A stretch of 41,455 bases of DNA from Candidatus Benthortus lauensis (GTDB lineage: Archaea; Thermoproteota; Nitrososphaeria_A; Caldarchaeales; Wolframiiraptoraceae): NCBI GenBank assembly GCA_021650775.1, contig JAHSRM010000019.1, forward strand, positions 1 through 41,455, written 5' to 3'. Made by a program: the position numbers and the translations under genes. This document shows, piece after piece, positions 17,970 through 27,526 of this stretch. Below the pieces are notes generated by a model. The model had not been told where the DNA came from. It searched no databases and was given only the letters and a program-made list of their open reading frames with translations. How positions within the stretch are numbered: position 1 is the first letter of the stretch; each line of letters begins with the position of its first letter.

Positions 17970-19270
17970 GTTTTCTGTAGTATGTCTTCTAGGTTTGGTC
18001 TTCCTGTTTCTTTTAGTTCGTATCTTACTTTTGTGTAGGGTTTGTTTATTTTGATTAGTTTTGCTAGGTTTATTGGTGTTCCTAGGATTATTGTGTCGCA
18101 TTCTGCGTTATTTATTGTTTCCTCTAGTTCTCTTATCTGTCTTTTTCCGTATCCCATGGCTGGGAGTACGGGTCCTATGTGCTTGTATTTTTGGTAGGTT
18201 TCCTTGATTGAGCCGACTGCGTAGGGTCTTGGGTCTATTATCTCTTTTGCTCCGTGTTCTTTTGCGGCTATGAATCCTAGGGAGAAGCTCATTCCTCCGT
18301 GGGTTACTGTTGGCCCGTCCTCGACTACTAGGACTCTTTTGCCCCTGATTAGCTCCGGGTTTGTTACGTGGATTCTTGAGGTTGCCCTGATTATTAGGGC
18401 TTTGCTGTTGAGTCTGCGGATGTTCTCCTCTATCTTCCTTACGTTGCTGGGTTCGGCGTCCTCTATCTTTGTGATTACTACTGCGTCGGCCATCCTGACG
18501 TTTACCTCGCCTGGGAATGCATCTGCCTCCTGGCCTGGTCTGAGTGCGTCTGCCACTGTTATCATGAGGGTTGGCTTGTAGAAGGGCATGTCGTTGTTCC
18601 CGCCGTCCCATATTATTACGTCTGCGTCCTTGGATGCTGCCTCGAGGACCTTGGCGTAGTCTATGCCTGCGTAGACCTTGTTCCCCATCTCTAGGTGGGG
18701 CTCGTATTCCTCCCTCTCCTCTATCGTGCACTCGTATCTGTCTAGGTCTTCCAGGGACTTGAACTCCTGGACCACGTGTTTGAGGGAGCCATAGGGCATG
18801 GGATGTCTTACCACGTTGAACCTTACGCCGTGTTGCCTGAGTATCTGGGCGACCCTCCTGGCCACCATGCTCTTCCCTGCGCCTGTCCTGACGGCGGTTA
18901 CGGCGATTACGGGTATGGGTGGTTTGAGCATGGTTGAGTTAGGTCCGAGTAGCATGAAGTCTGCTCCTGCGGCTAGGACGGCTGAGGCCTTGTGCATGAC
19001 CTCCTCGTGGGTTAGGTCGCTGTAGGCTAGGACGACTAGGTCCACCCCCTTCTCCCTTATGAGCTCGGGCAGCATGTCCTCCGGGTAGATGGGTATCCCC
19101 TCCGGGTATCTTGGGCCCGCTAGCTCGGGTGGGTAGACCCTGCCCTCTATTCCGGGTATCTGGGCGGCCGTGAAGGCCACCACCTCGTATTCTGGGCTGT
19201 CCCTGAAGTAGACGTTGAAGTTGTGGAAGTCCCTTCCAGCCGCACCCATTATGATTACCTTCCTGGGCAT
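17951..19270 (-). CDS. Cyclic 2,3-diphosphoglycerate synthetase-like P-loop protein
   Basis: 439 aa; MPRKVIIMGAAGRDFHNFNVYFRDSPEYEVVAFTAAQIPGI, Walker A-like AVRTGAGKSMVARRVAQIL, DVIIWDGGNNDMPFYKP. Stop codon lies within the solitary CRISPR repeat. Confidence 0.88.
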   Translation of the reverse strand: MPRKVIIMGAAGRDFHNFNVYFRDSPEYEVVAFTAAQIPGIEGRVYPPELAGPRYPEGIPIYPEDMLPELIREKGVDLVVLAYSDLTHEEVMHKASAVLAAGADFMLLGPNSTMLKPPIPVIAVTAVRTGAGKSMVARRVAQILRQHGVRFNVVRHPMPYGSLKHVVQEFKSLEDLDRYECTIEEREEYEPHLEMGNKVYAGIDYAKVLEAASKDADVIIWDGGNNDMPFYKPTLMITVADALRPGQEADAFPGEVNVRMADAVVITKIEDAEPSNVRKIEENIRRLNSKALIIRATSRIHVTNPELIRGKRVLVVEDGPTVTHGGMSFSLGFIAAKEHGAKEIIDPRPYAVGSIKETYQKYKHIGPVLPAMGYGKRQIRELEETINNAECDTIILGTPINLAKLIKINKPYTKVRYELKETGRPNLEDILQKTFQFPL

Positions 19271-19282
19271 CTCTGCTCACCT

Positions 19283-19311
19283 ATAAGCGGGTTATAATCA
19301 TGGTTATATTG
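19283..19311 (+). promoter_or_regulatory. thiW operator/promoter: ATAAGCGGGTTAT - 6 nt - GGTTATATTG
   Basis: Same elements at identical spacing upstream of ykoE (36409-36437, 13-mer inverted); 25 nt before the thiW ATG. Confidence 0.75.
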
Positions 19312-19336
19312 GCAAGGGGAGCCAGGTCCTCCGGGT

Positions 19337-19921
19337 ATGATGGAGGTAGGCGTGGCTAAAAGGGTTGCCTTCCTAGCCCTCTTCACCGCCCTGGGAGTGA
19401 TGATAGCGCCATTCTTCTGGTTCCAGTTCCTGGCCACCAAGGCTTTCCCGGGCCAGCACCTGGTCAATGGGCTTGCGGGCGTGATTATTGGGCCGTGGTG
19501 GGCGGGGCTTGCGGCGGTCTTCATAGGAGTTATAAGGAATATGCTGGGCATAGGGACCGTCTACGCCTTCCCCGGGGGGATTCCTGGGGCTATAGTGGTG
19601 GGGCTGGCATACAAGCTTACCAGAAGGTCTAGGAACAGGCTCATCCGATACTCGGCCGCCCTCCTCGAGCCTGTAGGGACCGTGATTATAGGCGGGACGC
19701 TCTCGCTCTTCCTGGTCGCACCCTTGATGGGGCATACGAGGCTAACCGACCCCCTGGCCGAGATGGGCCTAGCCTTCCTCCCCATATTCTGGGCTGGGTG
19801 GGCTGCCAGCTCTGTTCCCGGGGCGGTGATAAGCTATGTGGTGCTCCTGGCCCTCGATAGGATGGGCGTCATGCCGCATATAGAGGTGGTTGAGAGGGTT
19901 CAGCGGTCGGCCCAGACATAG
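19337..19921 (+). CDS. thiW: ThiW-like ECF transporter S component (thiamine precursor uptake)
   Basis: 194 aa membrane protein; FFWFQFLATKAFPGQHLVNGLAGVIIGPWWAGLAAVFIGVIRNMLGIGTVYAFPGGIPGAIVVGLAYKL. Confidence 0.87.
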   Translation: MMEVGVAKRVAFLALFTALGVMIAPFFWFQFLATKAFPGQHLVNGLAGVIIGPWWAGLAAVFIGVIRNMLGIGTVYAFPGGIPGAIVVGLAYKLTRRSRNRLIRYSAALLEPVGTVIIGGTLSLFLVAPLMGHTRLTDPLAEMGLAFLPIFWAGWAASSVPGAVISYVVLLALDRMGVMPHIEVVERVQRSAQT

Positions 19922-20328
19922 GCGTCGCTCGTGTAGAAGTTTGCTAGGACGCCGAACCCTATTGAGAGGAAGTATGAGGGTAGGGACGGGAGGCCGAGGA
20001 CATCCACTAGGATGAACAGTGAGCCCAGGGTGGTTAGGAGTCCTAGGAGCCTGGAGAGATGGAAGGCGCCGGCCCTAATCAGTATGTGCATTCCGCCCCT
20101 CCTCTCCCTGAAGGTCCAGAGATGGTTCAGGATGAAGTTATTCACTATGGAGACCTCGGTGGCTATGGCCCCTGCAACTAGGTGATGGGTCGCCAGATAC
20201 TCTGTAAGTATCCAGAAGAGGCCCATATTGACTATGACGCCAACCCCCCCAACCACGTTGAATTTCAGGAAAGTCTTGGATAGAATCCTGCCCTTAACCC
20301 ATGAGATAATCCTCGAGATAATCCCCAT
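19900..20328 (-). CDS. GtrA-family membrane protein
   Basis: 142 aa; FLKFNVVGGVGVIVNMGLFWILTEY...EVSIVNNFILNHLWTFRER. Confidence 0.87.
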   Translation of the reverse strand: MGIISRIISWVKGRILSKTFLKFNVVGGVGVIVNMGLFWILTEYLATHHLVAGAIATEVSIVNNFILNHLWTFRERRGGMHILIRAGAFHLSRLLGLLTTLGSLFILVDVLGLPSLPSYFLSIGFGVLANFYTSDAYVWADR

Positions 20329-20337
20329 GACGCATCA

Positions 20338-21177
20338 TTACTTGGCTAGCTTCTTGAGCTTGGCCAGGTTTGTCGAGAAGTCTCCCTTGGAGTCCACGGG
20401 CGTCTCCAGTATGAATGGTAGGTCTCTTAGGGCTGGGTGGTGGAGGAGCTCCCTGAACCCCTTCGACCCTATCTTACCCAACCCTATGTGCTCATGCCTG
20501 TCTATGTGGCTTCCAAGCCCGCCCTTGGAGTCATTTGCGTGAACCACCTTGAGCTTGTCGAGGCCGATTATGTTGTCGAAGTCCTCGAGGGTCGTGTAGA
20601 CCGCCTCACGTGTCCTCAGGTCATAGCCTGCTGCGAATGCGTGGCATGTGTCGAAGCATATCCCGACCCTGTCCTCATACTCTATGTGGTTCAGGATTCT
20701 CCGTATGTCCTCGAACCTGGAGCCAACGCTGTTCTTCTGCCCAGCCATGTTCTCCAGCAATATGACTACATCGTTCTCCACCTTGGAGAGGGCCGTGTTC
20801 ACGGCCTCGGCCACACGCTTTATCCCCACATCGAGCCCCTTCCCCAGGTGGCTCCCTATATGGACCACAAGGTATCTTAGCCCCAGCCTGCCGGCCCTAT
20901 CCACCTCCTCGATAAGTGAGGCGAGGGACTTCTTGAAGGAGTCGGAGACAGGGGAGGCTATGTTCGGGAGATACGGCATATGGGCCACGGCAACCTCGAA
21001 ACCATGCATCTCCATCTTCCTCCTGAATGCATCCGCCTCCTGGGGCTTGAGGGGCTTAGCCTTCCAGCCCCTGGGATTCCTTGTGAATATCTGGAAGGTC
21101 GTGCACCCTAGCTCCACGGCCCTATCAACGGCCTTATCAAGCGAGCCGGATATCGAGACATGGGCGCCCAGCAGCAT
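20338..21177 (-). CDS. nfo: Endonuclease IV (AP endonuclease)
   Basis: 279 aa; LLGAHVSISGSLDKAVDRAVELGCTTFQIFTRNPRGWK, VGICFDTCHAFAAGYDLRT, VVHANDSKGGLGSHIDRHEHIGLGKIG. Confidence 0.96.
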   Translation of the reverse strand: MLLGAHVSISGSLDKAVDRAVELGCTTFQIFTRNPRGWKAKPLKPQEADAFRRKMEMHGFEVAVAHMPYLPNIASPVSDSFKKSLASLIEEVDRAGRLGLRYLVVHIGSHLGKGLDVGIKRVAEAVNTALSKVENDVVILLENMAGQKNSVGSRFEDIRRILNHIEYEDRVGICFDTCHAFAAGYDLRTREAVYTTLEDFDNIIGLDKLKVVHANDSKGGLGSHIDRHEHIGLGKIGSKGFRELLHHPALRDLPFILETPVDSKGDFSTNLAKLKKLAK

Positions 21178-21253
21178 CGGTCTCGGCGTCTCTCATTAGG
21201 GTTCCACGCTTTAAATCTTTAACCCCCGTGGGCTGCCCCGGGTAATCGTGGAG

Positions 21254-23338
21254 TTATTCCGTGAGAAGCCTGTATAGGTTCTCGGGGCTTGTAGTCGGCT
21301 CCTCGCATCTATAGTTCCTGCAGACGTAGGCCGTAGGCCTCCCATCCCTCATCCCCATCTCCCTGGCATAGGGGATTAGCTCGGTTACCTCGTGGCCAGG
21401 CTCAGGTATCAGGGCCACAACCTTGTTGGGGTGGTAAACCCTTCTGACGGCTCCTAGCATCTCCCGTGTCCCCGGATCCCCTGGTTCTCCTACAATTATT
21501 ATCTCGTATGTTGGCCCCAGTGCGTAGTCGAGGGCCGAGGCTAGGTGGACTAGTCCCTCAGGGGTCCTCCACATGGGTTCGGAGAATGCCTTGAGGGTCT
21601 TCTCAGCCATCTCCATATACTTGGGTTCGCCTGTGAGGTGGTGCAGCCCGATTAGTAGGTGGGTTGCCACGGAGTTTCCAGAGGGGTAGGCGGAGTCGTA
21701 TGCATCCCTCCTCCTGACCAGGACCTCCTCATGCTCCCTAGACGTGAAGTAGAATCCCCCGCTCTCAGGGTCCCAGAAGAGCTCAATCATCTTCTCCGCA
21801 AGCCTTATGGACCATCTGAGGTAATGGGGCTTGAAGGAGGCCTGATAGAGTTCCAAGAGACCCCACCCCATAAATGCGTAGTCGTCCAGGAACCCTGGTA
21901 TCGAGGCCTCCCCATCCCTGAACCTGTGGAGCAGCCCGCCGTCATCCACCATGTTGCCAAGGATGAACCCCGCAGCCTTCTCAGCCGCCTCAAGCATCTC
22001 CGCCATACCTAGGGCCTGATACGCCTTCGAGAGGGCTCCTATCGTCAGCCCATTCCAGTCTGCCAGAATCTTGTCATCCTTGCTCGGCCTAACCCTGTTC
22101 TCCCTAGCCTCGAATAGTATGTCCCTAATCTCCCTGAGTTTTCTCCGAAGCTCCTCGATTGTTAGCCCGAGTTCTCGGGCGAGCTCGTCCAGGGGCCTCT
22201 TCACGTGGAGTATGTTTTTCCCCGAGAGTCTGCCGGTTGATTCCTCGACGAAGTTTCCCTCCTCCTTTAGGCCATAGACCTTTACGGCTATCTCGTATAG
22301 CCCTCTTCCCAAGATGTCCCTCACCTCCTCCAGCCTCCAGAGATAGTATCTCCCCTCCTCTCCCTCGCTCTCCGCATCCTCGGCCGAGTAGAACCCTCCC
22401 CCAGGCGCCATCATGTCCCTAGCCAGGTATTCGAATATCTCGGAGGCTGTCTCACGGTAGAGTTGGCTGCCTGTCGCCTGATAGGCCTCCGTGTATGCTA
22501 TTAGGGCTGCTGCCTGGTCGTAGAGCATCTTCTCGAAGTGGGGGAGAATCCAGTATGCATCGGTTGAGTATCTGTGAAGCCCGTATCCCAGGTGGTCGTA
22601 TATCCCACCCATCCTAATCGCCGTAAGCATCTTCTCAGCCATCATCAGGGCGGCCTTCTCCCCATGCCTCTTCCAATACCTTAGAAGGAAGGAGACCCTG
22701 TGAAGCGACGGGAACTTGGGGGCGGAGCCGAATCCACCGTTCCTCCAGTCGAATGCCTGGAAGAGCGACTCATACACACGGTCCAACAGGTCTTCCCCGA
22801 GCTCGTAGGTCTTCTCAGGTTTTCTTGCGGTAATCTTGGAGAGGAGGGACGCCACCTGGTCGGCTGACCTCAGGAGCTCCTTCCTCCTCTTCCTCCACAT
22901 CTCTCCAACAGTCTGGATTAGCTCCCTCATACCCATCATCCCCATCCTGCTCTCCTTCGGAATGTAGGTGGCTGCGAAGAACGGCTTCTTGTCCGGAGTC
23001 ATGATTACGTTGAGGGGCCATCCACCGCTCCCGGTCATCATCTGGCAGACCAGCATGTATGTGGAGTCTATGTCGGGCCTCTCCTCCCTATCCACCTTGA
23101 CGCACACAAACGTCTCATTCATCATCCTAGCTATCTCGGGGTCCTCGAAGGACTCCCTCTCCATCACATGGCACCAGTGGCAGGTGGAGTAGCCTATTGA
23201 GAGGAAGATTGGCTTGTCCTCCCTCCTCGCCTTCTCGAAAGCCTCCTCACACCACGGATACCAGTCCACCGGGTTGTAGGCATGCTGGAGCAGATAAGGG
23301 CTCTTCTCCCTTATCAACCTGTTCGGCTTCCTATTCAT
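21254..23338 (-). CDS. Thioredoxin-like domain protein (DUF255/YyaL/SSP411 family)
   Basis: 694 aa; [69 protein letters not shown]. Confidence 0.95.
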   Translation of the reverse strand: MNRKPNRLIREKSPYLLQHAYNPVDWYPWCEEAFEKARREDKPIFLSIGYSTCHWCHVMERESFEDPEIARMMNETFVCVKVDREERPDIDSTYMLVCQMMTGSGGWPLNVIMTPDKKPFFAATYIPKESRMGMMGMRELIQTVGEMWRKRRKELLRSADQVASLLSKITARKPEKTYELGEDLLDRVYESLFQAFDWRNGGFGSAPKFPSLHRVSFLLRYWKRHGEKAALMMAEKMLTAIRMGGIYDHLGYGLHRYSTDAYWILPHFEKMLYDQAAALIAYTEAYQATGSQLYRETASEIFEYLARDMMAPGGGFYSAEDAESEGEEGRYYLWRLEEVRDILGRGLYEIAVKVYGLKEEGNFVEESTGRLSGKNILHVKRPLDELARELGLTIEELRRKLREIRDILFEARENRVRPSKDDKILADWNGLTIGALSKAYQALGMAEMLEAAEKAAGFILGNMVDDGGLLHRFRDGEASIPGFLDDYAFMGWGLLELYQASFKPHYLRWSIRLAEKMIELFWDPESGGFYFTSREHEEVLVRRRDAYDSAYPSGNSVATHLLIGLHHLTGEPKYMEMAEKTLKAFSEPMWRTPEGLVHLASALDYALGPTYEIIIVGEPGDPGTREMLGAVRRVYHPNKVVALIPEPGHEVTELIPYAREMGMRDGRPTAYVCRNYRCEEPTTSPENLYRLLTE

Positions 23339-23397
23339 CAGGGGAGCCTCCGCATCCAGGCCATCAACTCATGAAATAAAGATTTAGAGCCAACTCA

Positions 23398-24807
23398 ATG
23401 GCTTGGTTTAGGTCAGGGAGGATTATTAGATGGTTTGGGAGGTATCTTGGTGTGTATAGGGTTGAGAGGGACTATTTGGGGGAGGTTGAGGTCCCGTGGG
23501 ATGCCTACTGGGGTGCGTGGACCCAAAGGGGTTTGAGGCTCTATAAGGCTGCTCCAGCCTATCCCGAGGTCTTCATAAAGTCCTACGTGATGGTCAAGAT
23601 GGCTGCGGCGTTAGCAAACATGGAGCTGGGAGTCCTGGATAGGGAGAGGGGGGAGGCCATAGTCAAGGCATGCGGGGAGATACTTGGGGGGAAGCTGCTC
23701 GACCAGTTTCCGACAAGTCAGATAAACTCCGGGGCAGGAACCATCATGAACATGAACGTGAATGAGGTTATAGCTAATAGGGCCTTGGAGATTATGGGGA
23801 GGAGGCGTGGAGAATACTCGGTAATCCATCCGAACGACCACGTGAATATGAGTCAATCGACTAACGATACCTTCCCAACGGCTCTAAGGGTTGCCTGCCT
23901 ATTGATGTGGAGGCGTGTTAAGCCCCTTTTCATGGACGCTGCAACCACCTTTCAAGACCTATCGAAGAATTATCGCGATGTAGTCAGGATAGGTAAGACC
24001 CACTACCGGAATGCTGTCCCAACAACGTTCGGCAGATTGTTCCGCTCCTACGCCGAGATAATTAGGCGTGGCCTAGAGCACATCGATGAAGCGGCCGAGA
24101 GGCTCGAGGAGGTTCCCCTAGGTGGAACGGCGGTGGGAGCTGGGACAAATGCCCCTAGAGGGTTCAGGGAGAAGGCCGTGAAGAACCTATCCGAGATATC
24201 GGGTCTGAGGCTTAGGGCCATGGAGCCTCCGGAGATAGGTCTCCAGAGCCTGGGAGACTATGAACGATTCTCCAACGCAATCTCTACGTTGGCCTCAGAC
24301 CTAATTAAGATAAACAACGACATCATGTTTATGTCGTTTATTGGGGAGCTGGAGCTGAAGCCCCTACATGGAGGCTCTTCAATAATGCCGGGTAAAATCA
24401 ATCCATCAATCTTCGAGCACGCAAACATGGTGCTTATTCAGGTTCAAGGCTATTCGTCAGCAATCAGGATGGCGTCCCCTCTAGGACACATGGACCTAAA
24501 CGTCTACATGCCGCTTATTGCACGATGCTTGATGGAGTCTTTAATTATGCTTGAGAAGATGCTTCCACCGTATATTGGGGATGGTTTAGGAGGTTTAAGG
24601 CCGGGGAAGCCGGGGTCGGTTTTTAGGAACCCTGCAACAGCGACCTTGCTGAGCGGTAGGTTTGGATACGATAAGGCTGCGGAGATATATTCTTTGGTGG
24701 AGTCGGGTCTCGATATACGTGATGCTGCCTCGAGGATTCTAGGGATAAGCAGGGAGGAGGTGGAGAATATAATTAGGGAAGAGTTGGGTAAGCTTACTCC
24801 TCGATGA
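23398..24807 (+). CDS. Class II fumarate hydratase / aspartate ammonia-lyase family
   Basis: 469 aa; NSGAGTIMNMNVNEVIANRALEIMG, NDHVNMSQSTNDTFPTALRVA, GGTAVGAGTNAP, GGSSIMPGKINPSIFEHANMV. Confidence 0.93.
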   Translation: MAWFRSGRIIRWFGRYLGVYRVERDYLGEVEVPWDAYWGAWTQRGLRLYKAAPAYPEVFIKSYVMVKMAAALANMELGVLDRERGEAIVKACGEILGGKLLDQFPTSQINSGAGTIMNMNVNEVIANRALEIMGRRRGEYSVIHPNDHVNMSQSTNDTFPTALRVACLLMWRRVKPLFMDAATTFQDLSKNYRDVVRIGKTHYRNAVPTTFGRLFRSYAEIIRRGLEHIDEAAERLEEVPLGGTAVGAGTNAPRGFREKAVKNLSEISGLRLRAMEPPEIGLQSLGDYERFSNAISTLASDLIKINNDIMFMSFIGELELKPLHGGSSIMPGKINPSIFEHANMVLIQVQGYSSAIRMASPLGHMDLNVYMPLIARCLMESLIMLEKMLPPYIGDGLGGLRPGKPGSVFRNPATATLLSGRFGYDKAAEIYSLVESGLDIRDAASRILGISREEVENIIREELGKLTPR

Positions 24808-25381
24808 TTAGCACTCCCCTCATACCTAACTCCGCATGCCCGGGCACGGAGCATATATAGTCGAATCTCCCGGGGGACCTGGCTATGAAGGATACTGTGC
24901 CGCTCTCACCCGGCGGAATCCAGCCCATCTCCTCTGTTATTAGCCCGGGTATAAAGAAGTCGTGCGGCACTGTTCCCTCGTTTATGAATGTTATCACCAC
25001 CTTATCGCCCACCTTAACCCTAATCTCCGGGTTGGTTCCGTTAAACGCCCACTCCGCACCTATCATAGTTATATGAACCTCCCTTGTGAAAGTCTCTTCC
25101 TCGCCAGCCTGTAGGGTTCCCTGGATTATCGGGACGCCTATGCCTCCTATCGCCACCAATACAACCAGGCCTATCGTGAGGGAGTGTTTCTTAGACCATC
25201 TGTCAGAGCCTCTAAGGATGCTTGCCGGAAGAAGTATCAGCCCGATTACTAGGAGCAGTAGCGCGAACCCCCTCATCTCCACAAAGGTCTCGGCTATACC
25301 TGAGAATATCGAGAGCCATACACCGCCTATCCCCATCAAAATTAAGAGAACGCTGGGCAGGAAAAGCTCGTTATCCATCAC
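24794..25381 (-). CDS. Membrane-anchored cupredoxin (type-1 copper-like), three predicted TM segments
   Basis: 195 aa; hydrophobic N-terminal half, then VPHDFFIPG...CSVPGHAELGM with C-x4-H-x4-M spacing. Confidence 0.85.
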   Translation of the reverse strand: MMDNELFLPSVLLILMGIGGVWLSIFSGIAETFVEMRGFALLLLVIGLILLPASILRGSDRWSKKHSLTIGLVVLVAIGGIGVPIIQGTLQAGEEETFTREVHITMIGAEWAFNGTNPEIRVKVGDKVVITFINEGTVPHDFFIPGLITEEMGWIPPGESGTVSFIARSPGRFDYICSVPGHAELGMRGVLIIEE

Positions 25382-26736
25382 TTGGACACCCCCTGAGATG
25401 ACGCAAATCTAAGCAGGTGGAGGAGGAATCCGAATATCATTAGTGATGCGCCAATCTCTATCAATGCTAATTGCTGCTGACCTGCGGTGTATGCTTGGAG
25501 GGCTAGCCCTGCTATTACTAGCTGGAGAATTATTAGGATTATGGCTCCAAGTGTGGCGGCCTTGTCGCTGACCCTAATCTTGAATGTCTGCGGCGTCTCC
25601 CTAGGCCTCTTCTTTCTCTTCTCCTTGACCCATTCGGAGGCAGCCAACGTTAGGGCAAACGCCGCCAGAGTAACTGCTATGAGTGTCCCGTAATATGGTA
25701 GCGGGTCTATCTCCAGCCTCTCCGCAAGCTCTATTGTGGGATCGGGGTTCACGTAGAATCCCCAGACCGTTGTGACTATTATCTGGCCTAATGCGGCCAC
25801 GCCTATCCCGCTGACCCAGGGCCTCTCGCTCCAGTGGACGGCCTTCTTCCTGTCTATGAATGGGATTGCTAGGAAGAGGAGTATGAAGAGGGTGGGGGCC
25901 AGCACGCCTGCAACGAACTTGTCTATGCCGGTTCTAATGAAGGCGTAGAGGCTTGTAAGATACCACTCTGGAACGGTTATCCCCGGCGGCACCTCTGGGG
26001 TAAACTTTGCTCCAAGATCCACCGGGAAGATTCCTGCAGTAACTATTATTCCTCCGGCTATCACGGATATCATGGGTAGGTCTAGGATTAGGTTTCGCGG
26101 GAAGTGGAGGAGCATGAGGATTCCCATTAGGACTGGGATTAGGAAGACGTGAAACACGTAAAATCTTATCACTATGTCGCTGAACCCCGAGCCCATTAAC
26201 AGTTGGGCTAATGTGGGGCCTATGAAGGGTATCGAGTTTGTTAGGGATGCTCCTATGTTTATTGCGAGGACCGCCCTCTCATTCAGTATTAGGTCGTATC
26301 CCGTGTATGCCTCAATCACTGTAAGGACTCCGAGGAGGACGCCTGTAATCCAGATGACCTCGTTCCTCAGCTTGTATTTTCCTGCGAAGAATTGGTAGAA
26401 CATGTGGTAGAGTGCGAGGAAGACCATGGCGTTGGAGGCGTGGTAGTGGATGTTCCTTAGGATGAAGCCGAACTCTATATCGTCGTTTATTGCCTTGACG
26501 CTGTCGTAGGCGGATGTTAGGCTGGGCTTGTAGTAGAACATTAGGAGGACGCCTGTAATCCCCAGGATTATGAAGGTTATGAAGGTGAGCATCCCGAGGA
26601 ACCCGTGGGGGTTAAGGAACCTCTTAGGCTGGAAGAACCGGATGCCCATGAATATCGTCCGCTCTAGCCTCGAGAGGGTCCACTCATAGGCCTCGACAAT
26701 CCTGCTTTTCTTAGCTTCCTGCTGCTTCTTTGCCAT
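25378..26736 (-). CDS. Cytochrome b of a bc-type complex
   Basis: 452 aa; NIHYHASNAMVFLALYHMFYQF, PEWY Qo motif (GITVPEWYLTSLYAF), multiple TM helices. Confidence 0.93.
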   Translation of the reverse strand: MAKKQQEAKKSRIVEAYEWTLSRLERTIFMGIRFFQPKRFLNPHGFLGMLTFITFIILGITGVLLMFYYKPSLTSAYDSVKAINDDIEFGFILRNIHYHASNAMVFLALYHMFYQFFAGKYKLRNEVIWITGVLLGVLTVIEAYTGYDLILNERAVLAINIGASLTNSIPFIGPTLAQLLMGSGFSDIVIRFYVFHVFLIPVLMGILMLLHFPRNLILDLPMISVIAGGIIVTAGIFPVDLGAKFTPEVPPGITVPEWYLTSLYAFIRTGIDKFVAGVLAPTLFILLFLAIPFIDRKKAVHWSERPWVSGIGVAALGQIIVTTVWGFYVNPDPTIELAERLEIDPLPYYGTLIAVTLAAFALTLAASEWVKEKRKKRPRETPQTFKIRVSDKAATLGAIILIILQLVIAGLALQAYTAGQQQLALIEIGASLMIFGFLLHLLRFASSQGVSK

Positions 26737-27232
26737 ACCCTATTACCCCCACAACCCCAACCGCATAGATATCTCCATTCTCATCTACCTCCAACTTAAC
26801 CTCTGGGAGGGTTTTGTTAGGCTGGGCGGCCGCAGGACCCTTAAACGCAACCCCGGTCTCAGGGTCGTATATGCTTCCATGGCAGGGGCACTCGATCTGC
26901 AATCTCTCGGGCTTGTAGTCTACCAGGCACCATAGGTGGACGCAGACCATGCTGTATGCCTTTAGGGTTCCGTCGGGGAGCTTGATTAGAAGGAACTTCC
27001 TGAATGGGTCCTTATCCTTCTCGGGGTCTCCGGTAATGGGATATGTGAAGACGAGCCTATTGTTGGGAGGGAGGTCGTTTATGTTGGCTATCTTCTGCCT
27101 AATCGACCCGGCTGAGCCCCTTGACCTGAGGTAGCGGACTATCTCGGAAAATGGGGAGATGGCGAGCAGGCCCGAGACTGCGGCGAGAATCGTCTGGATA
27201 AATGAGCGTCTGCTCTTCCTCTCCTCCGTCAT
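26711..27232 (-). CDS. Rieske iron-sulfur protein, Tat-like N terminus
   Basis: 173 aa; RRSFIQTILAAVSGLLA, CVHLWC...CPCHGSIYDPETG. Confidence 0.93.
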   Translation of the reverse strand: MTEERKSRRSFIQTILAAVSGLLAISPFSEIVRYLRSRGSAGSIRQKIANINDLPPNNRLVFTYPITGDPEKDKDPFRKFLLIKLPDGTLKAYSMVCVHLWCLVDYKPERLQIECPCHGSIYDPETGVAFKGPAAAQPNKTLPEVKLEVDENGDIYAVGVVGVIGYGKEAAGS

Positions 27233-27313
27233 TCCGGGTTCAAGTGAGCCGAGAGGCTAGCGATTATATAAGGATTTAACCAAACATGCATGGAGGGGGT
27301 TTTGAGGGGAATT

Positions 27314-27526
27314 TCATCTTCTTGATGCTTGCCTAAACCAGGGCTCCTCCTTGGGGAGGAGACTCTTCAAGAACTCCCTAGCCTTCTCACCGTCTTCCGT
27401 TACTAATAGTATTCTTGCTTCTTCGAGTGAGGTGGTTGAGCCGCATCTGAAGCATCGGTATGCCTTGTTGGCCGTGGTTATCTGGAGTTTCCCACAGTTC
27501 GGGCACTTGACCACCTTGTATCTCAT
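27314..27526 (-). CDS. Small zinc-ribbon protein
   Basis: 70 aa; CPNCGKLQ...YRCFRCG. Confidence 0.8.
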   Translation of the reverse strand: MRYKVVKCPNCGKLQITTANKAYRCFRCGSTTSLEEARILLVTEDGEKAREFLKSLLPKEEPWFRQASRR

